The notes under the pieces were generated by a model, which worked only from the letters and a program-made list of their open reading frames with translations, was not told the DNA's origin and ran no database searches. Shown in pieces: positions 20,877 through 31,670 of a stretch of DNA of 51,059 bases (its first letter is position 1; each line of letters begins with the position of its first letter). Origin of the DNA: Chloromonas sp. AAM2 (taxonomy: Eukaryota; Chlorophyta; Chlorophyceae; Chlamydomonadales; Chlamydomonadaceae); the NCBI GenBank assembly GCA_004335635.1, contig QAXH01006585.1, forward strand, positions 1 to 51,059, read 5' to 3'. The translations under genes were made by a program, and so were the position numbers.

Positions 20877-21079
20877 AAAAAAAAGAAGTTTGCCAGTTCG
20901 CACACATCACCACATTGGTTCCAGCGGTGTCCACAAGGATTGTCCCAGGACTGGCACTCATTCGACTCCTCTACACCGTGGGCGAAGTGTCTACCAAATC
21001 ATTCAGGACAGATGGCACCACAGCGGTTCCAGTACAAGATACCCAAACTGTCCCAGAACTGGCAAACTTCTTTTTTTAT
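20877..21079. mobile_element. MITE family M1, short complete copy
   Basis: Terminal inverted repeats AAAAAAGAAGTTTGCCAGTT (left) and AACTGGCAAACTTCTTTTTT (right) bound about 203 bp. The interior has a second inverted motif (TTGTCCCAGGACTGGCAC and AACTGTCCCAGAACTGGC). There is no coding capacity. No clean target-site duplication is visible. Confidence 0.8.
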
Positions 21080-22104
21080 AACATCAGTGGAAGTCTAGAG
21101 CTGGTGAAGACACTGATATGGTTCGAATTGTGAGGATGACATACTCCGGACATGTGTGACATGTGTGACCTGTCTTGCCGGTGAAAGTACAGTGACGGCG
21201 GACCAATTCTGTGGCAAAGCCACATTGCAGCTGGACCAATGGTGAAAAGATTGGTTGCTGTCAACTGCCCCTCAGCTGTCCTGCCGTTGATGATTGAGGT
21301 CGAGGAGCATTCCAATTAGTATGCTTACAAAGTTGCACATCCATGTAGCCAGACTAAGCAATACTCAAGCGGCCTTCACACACGTGCGCGTTTAAAAAAG
21401 TCAGCACTTTTACACGGGACTCACACCAAACAATTGAGCACGCACCAGCCACCAGCCACCCTGTTGCAAATGGCATGTCCATGTGCAACCAGAGATCAAA
21501 CTTCACAGAACTAAATCGCAAATGAAAAGGGACACGAGCGACACATGCTCATGAGGGATGAAAATGGGATGCCAAACCACATGCATGCAATGGCGCATGC
21601 ATGGAAAGAAGCGAGGCATGAACATCAAGTGCTATGGCTAATGGTACACATCGCATGGCTTCAATTCAATCACAGAGAAACCTAGAGGCCGAGCAAGTTG
21701 CACAGTCTCTCTAGCTCGCCCCTTTGTGTTTTCCCGGATAGTCACAGAGGGGCACCAATCAACGCCCTTGGGCACAAACAAGATCACTAAATTTAGATAA
21801 GGGGGTCACAGCAATATCTTGCTCGAGATGGGGGCACTAATCTCGCAATGTCCGCCCGAATTGACATGAGCACATTCCTTTCCCGTATTCCAATGCACCA
21901 GTTGCCTTCAACCATTCCAACCAGGACCCAGCTTCATCCTTTCAGATATCTCAAGTGCTACAAAGAAACGATTACCAAAGCGTCCTCATGTCATGATTTA
22001 CAACCAGACCCCATGTCATGACCTCCACCCAACTCCCACCACTTCTTTTATCAGTGAGCCACCCCCCAGACATTCCCAAATTTCTCGGCCTTTGATGACA
22101 GATG

Positions 22105-22375
22105 AGCAGGCACAGCAAGCAAGGTCGGATGACCAAGGCCTATGGGTGATCATGTAAAGTATGAAGCGAACTGCCCAGCTGGTTGCATCAAGCACAAGGT
22201 CGGATGACCAAGGCCTGTGGGTGATCATGTAGAGTATGAAGCGAACTGCCCAGCTGGTTGTAGAGTAGTTGCATCAAGCACAAGGTCGGATGACCAAGGC
22301 CTATGGGCAGCTGGTTGTAGAGTATTTGCATCAAGCACAAGGTCGGATGACCGATGCCTGTGTATACGCAAGGCA
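22105..22375. repeat. Compound tandem repeat downstream of BAR gene
   Basis: Four copies of GCACAAGGTCGGATGACC, each followed by AAGGCCTATGGG-like or GATGCCTGTG sequence, with intervening units GAAGCGAACTGCCCAGCTGG present two to three times. Unit length varies (about 50-75 bp). Confidence 0.85.
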
Positions 22376-22450
22376 AAGCGCATTGGAGAGCGAGCCAGTG
22401 GGCGAGTATGTTGAAGCAAACTGCCAGAGCGGCTGTAGAGGAACGCGTCC

Positions 22451-25400
22451 TCAGGCGGGAAGCGGCACCCTTCCATCCTCGCTTGTATTGAAGGGGTTGT
22501 CTGGATCGCCTGCTGCCGAAACTTTGTGCGTAGGTGCTGGTGGGCCCACAAACGGGTTCTCGGCGTTGTCAGAGCCGTTTTCAGAGACGGGCGCGGGGTA
22601 AGCACGTGCTGGTGGCGTTGGCAGCAGCTGAACTGTCTGTGGTGCCTCGGTCTTTCCTGCCATGTCGGATTCTGCAGTGGGAGTTACTGGCGAACGAGGG
22701 TAGCTGACTTCGTTGAGAGAAGAGCGGCGTTTGGTGTCGGCGTTTGGTGAAGGTGGGGCAGCATAGGCTGGCGATCCATGAGCGAATGTGTTGCTAGTCA
22801 TGAGAGGAACGGGTGCAGCACTGGTGTTGACTGCTCCAGGACCGTAGGCGGAGCTGGCATGAGAGAAGGTGGCGCTGTTGGCTGCATGGGGCAGAGGCAT
22901 GCAGGCAGTCACATGGATCAGATCCAACGTGCATGGGGCAGAGGCATGCATGCAGTCACATGGATCAGATCCAACGTGCATGGGGTAGAGGCATGCATGC
23001 AGTCACATGGATCAGAACCAACATGCATGGGGCAGAGGCATGCATGCAGTCACATGGGTTAGGTGCATGGGTTGTGTATGTGGCAGGGTTGTGTCTGGAC
23101 GTGCATGCAGTCATACGAATACAAGTCTGGGATGCATGGGGCAGACAGAGGGGTGGCAAGCTTGAAACTACACCTGTGCACGCTACTTACTTAAGCCTCC
23201 TCCGTTGCTCATGGTGGTTGTCTGGCGGGTGGCCGACACCTGTGGTGCGACCATGGGCGAGTTAGCACCACCCTGCAGAGACAGCCAAACCATCGGCCAC
23301 GTGACACAAGGCATAAGACACTTGGTGTTGGGCCAGTGGTTTGTCTGTTCACAATGCCACGGAAAGTTTGCTAGAATCAGGCCAGAACATAGTCTCTGCT
23401 TTTCAACCGCATCAGAAGACGAAGCTGCCAGACGACTGTGGTCACCCTGAAACACTTGTCAGTTTTGTTCGGGTGTAGAGCTTTCTGACATTACCAGCAC
23501 AAAATCAATGCTTTGCGCATGGCTTGAAAACTGACCTGTGAGTTCGCCGATTGCATGATGCGTGCGCTGACGTTGATGTCTGCTGGTGTGTAAGCCAGCA
23601 GGGGCACAGCGGCGGGGTTGGGCAGCGCTGGCATTGGCGGGGGCGGGGCAACCTCAAAGGAGGTGTAGGCAGCGGTGAAGCACCTCTGCACGGAGCCATG
23701 CATGGGTAATGAATGGTGAATGGACTATGCATGGTGAAGGAACGTTGAATGCATGTTGACAGCACAGTGCATGGTTCAACAAGGCAGGAATCAATGGTAG
23801 GTAACGTGGTACGCACATGCTGCAGATCATGCTCTTTACGGGGCAATGCATGCAGGGCAGACAAAGCATGGTGAAGCAATGCTTCACGTACAATACAAGA
23901 TTTTCAGACGAACCCCCAGACGCATTTTTGGGCGTTTTTCGAAAGAATATGGAGATTCACAATAATTTGCATCCAGGCAGACCCTTAAGGCGTCATCCTT
24001 ATTATAATGGCCGAGTCCCAAATCATGTTGTAAAGCATTAAGTTTACCTGTATGATAGCGAGGGAAGCTGCCACGAAGTCCCTGAGCATGGTCGAGTCCC
24101 TGATGAGTCGAAGGAAGGCATTGAACACCTGGGCCTCCTGCTCGGCATAGCGCTGGGCCAGGCCTGCGTCACACAAGTGTGATGAAAAGTGTAATGTGTG
24201 GGGACGCCTCCTTGTGAGAATCAAAAGGTATGCTGCGTGATGCGTGCCACGTGATGTGTGCATTTTGTGCGTCGTTTTAGCAAGCCGTTTCCCATGCTAT
24301 GGGATGGTGCAACATGCACGTGTGTCATGTGTGCGTTTGTGTGATGCATGTGTGGCATGTGTGCGTGTGTGTGATGCACGTGTGGCATGTGTGCGTGTGT
24401 GTGATGCATGTGCGGCATGTCATAGTTGTCCTTTTCAGTTTCAAACATGGCCCGGGCATCCACAAATTGAGCCGGAATTCTGCCATATGAGATGGGCTGT
24501 CCCTTTCATGGGCTGTCCCATACAGTCAGTTGCGCAAGAAGTTTAGGCCCAACCGAACACAACCAACGTCACAAACCGTCCCATGTGACTCACGTGTGAG
24601 CTTATCCTCCTCGTTGACCACCTTGTGAAGGCTAGACTCCGCATTCTTGCTGTTGTTATTCTTCATGTTCTGGTACTTTGCTGTGCATGTCACGTGCCAT
24701 CATGTAAGAAAAAGACGTTTGCACAAATAGCCACAACTGTTGCACCACCGAGCAGATGCATATGCTGCATGCACACAGGTAGATGTGGACGGTTGCATGG
24801 CGGCAATGCTAACCGCAGCACTACAGGCCCGCCACATGTCACCCGAAGGATTTCATTGTCTGCTTGCATGGCCATTTGCTTGCAGCCCATCCCTAGGTAA
24901 ACTCGCAACGATGACTGATGGCTTTTTTTCTTTCCTTCCTGCTGGGCAGTGCCACATACTGGTACATGCACAACCCTGGTGTACTGTGAGCCTAGTAGGT
25001 AACTCCGCTCTTGCATCCCCCAAACCACAAACGCCGAAGCAGGCCTCCCAGGCTTACACCGAGCAAGTGTATCGAGTATGAGGAGGTCAGCATTCCTGTT
25101 GAGCGGGCTGCATGAATGGCTAGTTGACAGGTAAACCTTGACTATTGGTTTCCTTTGCCCTGGCCCTTTGCTGAGCAGGCCTCCCAGGCATTCACAAACA
25201 AAGTGACCAACCTTGCAGCGTGAGCACCAGGCGACGCTTATTGTCTAGGTCGAGGCGAATGTCCTCACACTTTGCAAAGCTCTCCTGCACAGTACAACAA
25301 CATGCATGAGGTTATGCATCGCCCCTGGCGTGATTGCCACAATGCATTCACTTCCATGTCGCATCCATGTGTAGCATTAGGCACGTGGCTTCACTCTGGC

Positions 25401-26293
25401 TCTGCTGTGAGTCGCGGGTGCGTTTGACATGAGGCATGTGACGCACAGCCTGCCGTATGAAAGGAGCATGCTTATCACATGACCTTTCTAAGGCATTCTG
25501 TGCCTGACTTGCTGTAATGGAAGATGAAGCATGCACGCGGTTGCTTGAGAGACCAGGAAAGGAAGATGAAGCATGCACGCGGTTGTTGTGGTTGGGACAT
25601 GCCTGCCTTGCATGTAAGCATCACTGGCCTGTTTCTGCAAATGTGCCTGCTGTCTCGGGCATGCATGGGCACCTTTGTGTTCCGGTACTCCGACAACCAT
25701 TGCTCCAGCGGCACCAAGACCTCTTGTTGCAAGCGTTGCTGAACCTCGTGGCTCGCGGATGTCAATCCTTCAGGAGTCACATTTAGCCCAATCAGATGCT
25801 CCTCGCGGTCGATGGGTAGCACTCCTGCTGGCATTTCGTCGTAAGCTCGGGGCAGCGCCGATAGAAGCACTGACTTGAAGACCGCCATGGACCCTGCAGT
25901 GATATATACCAAAAATTCTCTTCCACTATGTAATCGGGAGCAGTAGGTCGAATGGTCAACCCTGGCCTCGCTTCGCAAACGCACTCACCGTCGATGGAAG
26001 TGCTCAATGAGGTGATTTCCTTGTGTGTTGCTTTCAAGTGCTGAGCAAAGCGCCTGACATCCTTCAGCATTGCTTCATTGCGGGCATTGGACGTGGGCTT
26101 CCATTCCTGCGGGCACGCGAGGTGTGCTCATGTGTCATCAATGGCCACCATCAGTCCATCAGCCGAGGCCGATGCTGCCATTGCCTTGCGGCCCCCGATT
26201 CGCAAGGCGCGACACCATTATCCGTTGACCACTGACCTTGGTGCTGGACCCGACGCCCCATGCCTGCTTGAACTTCTCAGTGAACCTTTTCAT
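22451..26293 (-). CDS. BAR-domain protein with C-terminal NPF motifs (amphiphysin/endophilin-like)
   Basis: Nine exons: 26237-26293, 25989-26106, 25673-25893, 25212-25284, 24594-24680, 24048-24163, 23536-23685, 23191-23272, 22451-22881. All phases agree; 444 aa. BAR domains form crescent-shaped dimers that bind and bend membranes during endocytosis and trafficking. Residues about 1-240 have the BAR pattern of long charged helices: MKRFTEKFKQAWGV, MLKDVRRFAQHLKATHKEI, VQQRLQQEVLVPLEQWLSEY, then FAKCEDIRLDLDNKRRLVLT and YAEQEAQVFNAFLRL. A Pro/Ala/Ser-rich region follows (FEVAPPPPMPALPNP), then a disordered tail with two Asn-Pro-Phe motifs (about residues 410 and 430), the classical ligand of EH domains. 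There is no SH3 domain. The subfamily is uncertain; the domain call rests on helix pattern and not on a search. Introns 22882-23190 and 24164-24593 hold minisatellites. Confidence 0.8.
22905..23060. repeat. 47-bp minisatellite in BAR-gene intron
   Basis: About 3.3 copies of CATGGATCAGATCCAACGTG followed by CATGGGGCAGAGGCATGCAT and GCAGTCA. Confidence 0.9.
24300..24425. repeat. 30-bp minisatellite in BAR-gene intron
   Basis: About four copies of GTGTGGCATGTGTGCGTGTG followed by TGTGATGCAT. Confidence 0.85.
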
Positions 26294-27173
26294 GTTCGCT
26301 GAGAGCTAACTGTGTCTTGGGGTTTTGATGTGACACGACCCTAGTGATTGAGAGGATGCACAGTTCAGGTGCGGGCGTGGCTCGGAGTGAAAACACCAGA
26401 ATAGTAAAGGAGAAGGAGAGGTCCTAAGGGCTATTCACGTTTTGTTCGCAGTGAAGTCGTTACGTAAAAGTGGCAAGGCCGTGCGCGACGAGTAAGGCGC
26501 TTGGAATAACGACATGTTATTGCAGTTGCACACAAAAAAAACTCCTGTCCTTCGCCGTTCCCGCCCGGGCTATCTGGAAGCTGCATGCGGGGCTACGTTG
26601 AAGCTGCATAAAGACGGGCAATGAGCAGTCGCCAAGATGGACAACACTGCAGTGCCAATTGCTGACTTGGAATCTGCATATTAGGGAATGACCTGCAAAC
26701 TTTGCACAGGCCCTGCTCATAACTTTGAAGTATGAAAAACACATATTTCTAATAATAATAAGCCATAGCCATCCTAGCCAATGCCAGACCCTAACACGGT
26801 TGCCAACATAGGCCCAGACTTTGTTTCCGGTCCTTGCGCCATGTCTGACAGCCTTTGACAGGTGTTCTTTGCTCTTTGCGCCTTGAAGTTGCCTTCTGTT
26901 GCTCAGAATTGGTTAGGACGGTATCCAGCTTCGTCTCTTGCATGGCTTGCTAGCGCTCGCGTTCGGTGTGGGCCCCCCTGATGTATTCAATTTATACATA
27001 CTATCACCTCAGTCAAAAGCCTCAGTCAAGAGGGTGACATACGATCATGGGATGTTCTGCATGAGGATGATTGAGCCTTGTGTTGCTGTTTGTGGGCCAT
27101 GCTTGTGGCAGCAGGTTCTGACTGCGATGACACGCGACTTAGGTGTCCAGTGGTCATGTCCAGTCATGAGCTG
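26294..27173. other. Spacer upstream of BAR gene
   Basis: The first few hundred bases should carry the BAR-gene promoter (start codon at 26293). No gene is supported. A TTGCTCAGGG-family copy is at 26838-26965. Confidence 0.5.
26838..26965 (+). repeat. Dispersed TTGCTCAGGG repeat (copy 5)
   Basis: TTTGCTCTTTGCGCC, GTTGCCTTCTGTTGCTCAG, GGACGGTATCCAGC, TGCATGGCTTGCTAGC: the same order as the minus-strand copy at 1196-1310 and the closest pair within the family. Confidence 0.75.
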
Positions 27174-28092
27174 AAAAAAGAAGTTTGCCAGTTCTGGGAC
27201 AATTCTTGGGACTGGCACTGGCGGCGATGCCGTTATGTGTGAGTTCAGTTTTACCTGGTAGTCACATGAGTTGCCGATGCTGTGTTGGTAGACGTACAGT
27301 GCCAATACTGGCGCTGAGTGGGTGTGCAAAAGTGGCGTTGGATTTTGTGTCATATTAACGTATGGTGGTCGTGTGTGTGTTGGTAGGCGGTGGTGGTGAC
27401 TGCCAGTACATGTTGGGCAGGAAGAGGCAGGATGACGTGACATTCAACGTGATGTGGCGAAGATGTGCAGGCATGGTGTTGGTCTCAATGTAGGTGATAC
27501 TCATGTGTGTTCAATTAACAACTACCGTCATGGCCATAAATTTCAACAAATTAACACAGGTGCTTCCGCAATTTCGCAAGGAACATGTCTTTTTCGTCAT
27601 GGTGCTTCTGATTATCCCATGCCTGCCATTCCAATTGAGCATGTGCACGCGAAAGGCGAGGTAGACTGCGACTCTACTGTTGCACTTCATTTGGTCATGC
27701 CAGTCATGTTCATTTGGTCATGTTCACTTGGTCATGCGAGTCCTAAGGCGGACTCGCACAGTATGTATCATTGAAGTGCCCACTCCACCCACAGGAACAC
27801 ATCAGCAATTCACACACCGGTTTGCCTTTTAACCCAGTAGGTCATGTTTCTTAGTTCGCTGTCAGAGAACTGGTGTGGTACTGTGTACCACAATTCCCGT
27901 TGACCACCCTGTATGCGATTGCCGCGCGTGTTTGCCTGACACACACAGTCACTGGGTGGCCACAGTTCCTGTGAGAACCATGCACAGCAAATTGCGACCC
28001 CAGGCTGACACTGGCTTCCCACCATGGGAACTTACAACACCAGTTCCAGTGTTACTCCCAGGGATTGTCCCAGAACTGGCAAACATTTTTTA
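27174..28092. mobile_element. MITE family M1, long (about 0.92 kb) copy
   Basis: The left end AAAAAAGAAGTTTGCCAGTT then CTGGGACAATTCTTGGGACT, and the right end AGGGATTGTCCCAGAACTGG then CAAACATTTTTT, form inverted repeats of about 45 bp with few mismatches. They share the termini of the 203-bp element at 20877-21079. The interior has no long ORF, so this copy is non-autonomous. Confidence 0.65.
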
Positions 28093-31000
28093 CCTGCCTC
28101 AAGTTTACAAGGAAGGAGTGCACACCAAGAAGCACACTTACCGATGCCCACCCAAAGCAGGGTAGACCACCGGGCGAACAGGAAAAACCAGGCAAGGAAG
28201 AATGCCACAAGTACTCCTCACAGTTTGACAGGTCACACGCAAGCGTTGCACTCACTATGACGTCATGTCCTTTCTCTACTGGAAAATAATACCTACCACA
28301 TGCTCAGGTCCCTTGCTTTCTCAACACTTGACACAACCCCTCTCTAAACTCTAGACATGTTGGTTCCTTTAGATTCCAGACCCTAGACCGCCTCAGCCAC
28401 TGACTATGGCACACCTGGACTGAAGCTGAGGGTTACGGCCGTCTGGGGTTACCCGCTGCTGCTTGCTTGACATGCTTGCTTCTGTGGTGAACAGCACCTC
28501 AACTACCGCGGTGTGGCATTTTCCCGTCACATGCTAGTTAGATATGCCTGGTTGCTTTTCCTCTTCCCAATCTCTTACGTTTGTAATTTTCTTTGCTTTA
28601 CCTGTGCATACGCTTGTTTTTCCTTGTCCGTCGTCCACGAGGACACAGTCGTGCCCTGACTTGGCAAGGGGAGTGCAACTGGTGAGTCGAGCTCTTTCAG
28701 TGAGCAGTGATGTTGCTGTTTACATTCAGTGAGCAGAATGACGTCAGAGTGAGAATAACGACTCTGTGACCTGTCAATCCTACATATCGGCAGCAGCGCC
28801 CGCTGTTCGTCCTCTTCGCCCCGGAGGACGTTGTTCGCTGGAGTTGTCACGGGCGCTGGTGAATGTCACTCAACCAAGTGTAATGTGATTCAAGGTGCTA
28901 CAGGATGAGCACTTGATCAAATCGTCAGTGTGTCATGTCGCACGCAATCAGACTACTATCCTGGACACTTGGCAGTTGACGAAGGACAACTTGAGATTTG
29001 GCAGGTTGTGGCAATCTGGTTTCGACTGTGACCCTGACATGAGACAGGGCATTTGGCATGAGACAATGAACATTGAACGATATGCATTTTTTTCAGGCCA
29101 CTTGTTTTTGGGTCTGCCGAGGTTTGCGGACAGAATAGCACCTCGAGGGGTGACCACCACCATTACTATTCAGGTGTATTGCGATCCCCTTCACATGTAG
29201 GTTGGACGGGCTTGAATCCCACCTCTCATGTGAGCAGAAGAGCAATTGTTGTGACCAGAAAGTGGTAAGCCCTGACGAGCTTGTGACCGGGGAATATCTG
29301 GAACACACTGACTTTTCAGTTGTGAGAATCCCTCTCTGCCTCACGTCCTTCCCTTGCGGAAGCAGATGCCCCAATGACATGCATAATTTCTCACAACCGA
29401 AGAACAGGATCTGCTGCATACAATTGTACTGGTCAAGACAGGGTCAAATCTACGCCCGCTGGGGGCGGGACAGGTGCTGACCAAGCAAAGTGAGGTGTTT
29501 GGACATGACACCCTGCTGAAGAAATGCACACACAAGGCATGTGTACTGGCGCCCGAACATGATTCTGATGCCTGTACAGAAGCATACAGAAACCTCTTAC
29601 AGTGTGGGTGCTGCATAGTCATGTAATATATTGCCACACACGCCACGCTCCTTCACAGCATTCCTTCAGATCACAACTTGATGAAAAAGCCCTTTGGTAC
29701 ATTGACAGGGTAACAGGCAGTGCTGTCCCTGCGAATTAATCAATTCGTTTGGTTCCATCCATGTAGCAACCTCACCAAGCCATGAGATGCATGCACATTT
29801 TAGTTCACGACGTGCCAACCAAACAAAGGTGTGGGTTACCAGCACGAGTGCAATGCCGATGACTGAATCCGGACGGGTCGGAATCCCTCCCCTCTTGTGC
29901 TAGCCATCTATTCATCGTGGCACACCTGGAGTGAAGATTGAATAGCACAGTGCCAAAGTGGTAGCCCAGATTATAACAGCCCTATCTTCTCCATGTGTAG
30001 AGCCCATCTACACAACCTGTAAAGAGAGAGTAAGTCAAGATCAATGAAGAAAAAGAGTGAAAAAGTGTGCAGGAGCACCACCGGCACCTACCCACGTACA
30101 GCCTCAACCGTAAGCCAATCAACTGCTAAGCCAATCAACTGCAATGTGTGGAGGGTTATAACCTCTGCAATGTTTGAAGAGGGTTAATGACCTCTTGAGT
30201 AGTGTCTTCAATCGTATGCCTTACTGGTTACGAGGGGCTCAATTGCACCCGTCAGTCTTCATATGACCTACAAACCAGCAGGAGCAACCTGGCCGAGTTC
30301 CCACCAGCCTAGACCATTAGCTACAACATCATTTCTTTCTGGCCATTGCTCATGCCATCCAAGTGCATGCAAGGCAACTACAACACAAAACGTTGGCAAC
30401 ACTTAGCAACCTGGCCAAGGCGCAACGGATAATTCTTGCAGGAATGCAATCGGGTCCGAGGCCTGAGGCTCATGAATCAACGACTAAACCTCAGAAATGA
30501 CAACGTTCCCTCTGTTACGTAAACCCCTTTGTGTTATCAGTTGTACGACTGGTGCAAAAAACAAAACAGGAGGGGCAAAGCGGCATCCCTTGCTCACAAG
30601 ACACGTGAACCGAAAGCAGTCCGTCATTGGGATATTAATGACTCTTGTAGGATCTTGTCAAAATCTCGATCCCCATATTCAAAATTGCTGGGAGCCCCAA
30701 GCCAGGATGCATCCGCAGCAACAGAGCAGGCGATTGAGTGAAGAGTTGTTAAACGGTGAATTTGTACTGAGAAAGGGGGTAAATAAAACCTGCGTCGATA
30801 TAACCCTGCTCATAGCGCACCGTACCCACTCTCTAAAAGCAGTCGGTATCACAACTAAGAAACAAAATGTCTGAAGCCTGAAACAACATGCGCACATAGG
30901 GCCGGCGCAGCCTGCTAGGCTAAGCAGCAGGCCAGCTGCACTGCCAGGCCTGTGTGCGTCCCTACATCACAAGCTGTAGAAATCAGTAGGAAAGACCTGG

Positions 31001-31504
31001 GTGTGGTTGCTAAACCAGGCACACATGCGCACGCCTGAACACCGGGCGCTTGCAGCGACGTGGCGAGATCTATCTTAACACCATATAAACTACACCAGCC
31101 TGCAAACGTAGACCTGTGTGTGTATGTATGTATACAGCCGCACAGAGCAAGTGTGCGTCCTGCATTCCCACCCATGTGAGTGGGTAGCAGGCCGTCTTTG
31201 AGCAGCAAGCTTTCTGCAGCAAGCAAGGTACCCAAGCAAAGAAACGTCGCAGTTGCTGTCCTCTAATGATGGTCTCTCCGACTGCCAAAAACCCCAAACA
31301 GCAATGCATCTTAGAAGCTGTTAGCGTCCATGCTCAACAGCATTACCACGGGCATTGAACCCCTGACTGCCCAAGTCTAAGCTCACAGTCATGACTGACT
31401 GGGGAGCGCCTGCCAGCTGCCCATGCTACATTTCCAATCTGCACCATGCGCGTTCGTTAGCGTGTACGTCCAATAATCAGGGATATGCGATACAGGATGA
31501 TGTC
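28093..31504. other. Repeat-rich gene-poor stretch
   Basis: Contains the S1 copy at 29140-29235, a partial S1 tail at 29862-29905 (TCGGAATCCCTCCCCTC), and GGAAGGAGTGCACACCAAGA near 28110, which matches GGAGGGACTGCACACCAGGA near 37565. A 125-codon plus ORF at 30497-30874 has no recognisable domain. Nothing else is seen. Confidence 0.5.
29140..29235 (+). mobile_element. SINE-like repeat S1 (copy 2)
   Basis: CCTCGAGGGGTGACCACCAC, GCGATCCCCTTCACATGTAG, then GGCTTGAATCCCACCTCTC. Highly similar to 20636-20740. GCTTGAATCC is a B-box-like motif. Confidence 0.65.
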
Positions 31505-31670
31505 TTCATGTTGATGATGAGGCAGCACGGTCTGCAGCAATAAGCTCATCCACAGCCTGCAAGAGCGAAACAACCAGCCAACTTATGATGTTGTCGTCGA
31601 TTCATTGAAACAAACTCACTGGAATGAAGAGACTGACCCTGTTTGTCGTCGTTGTTGCTGGAACAAGCCT

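Noticed and set aside
30497..30874. 125-codon plus-strand ORF in gene-poor DNA
   Set aside because: No domain recognised and no splice or repeat support; kept only as an unassigned ORF in the spacer note.
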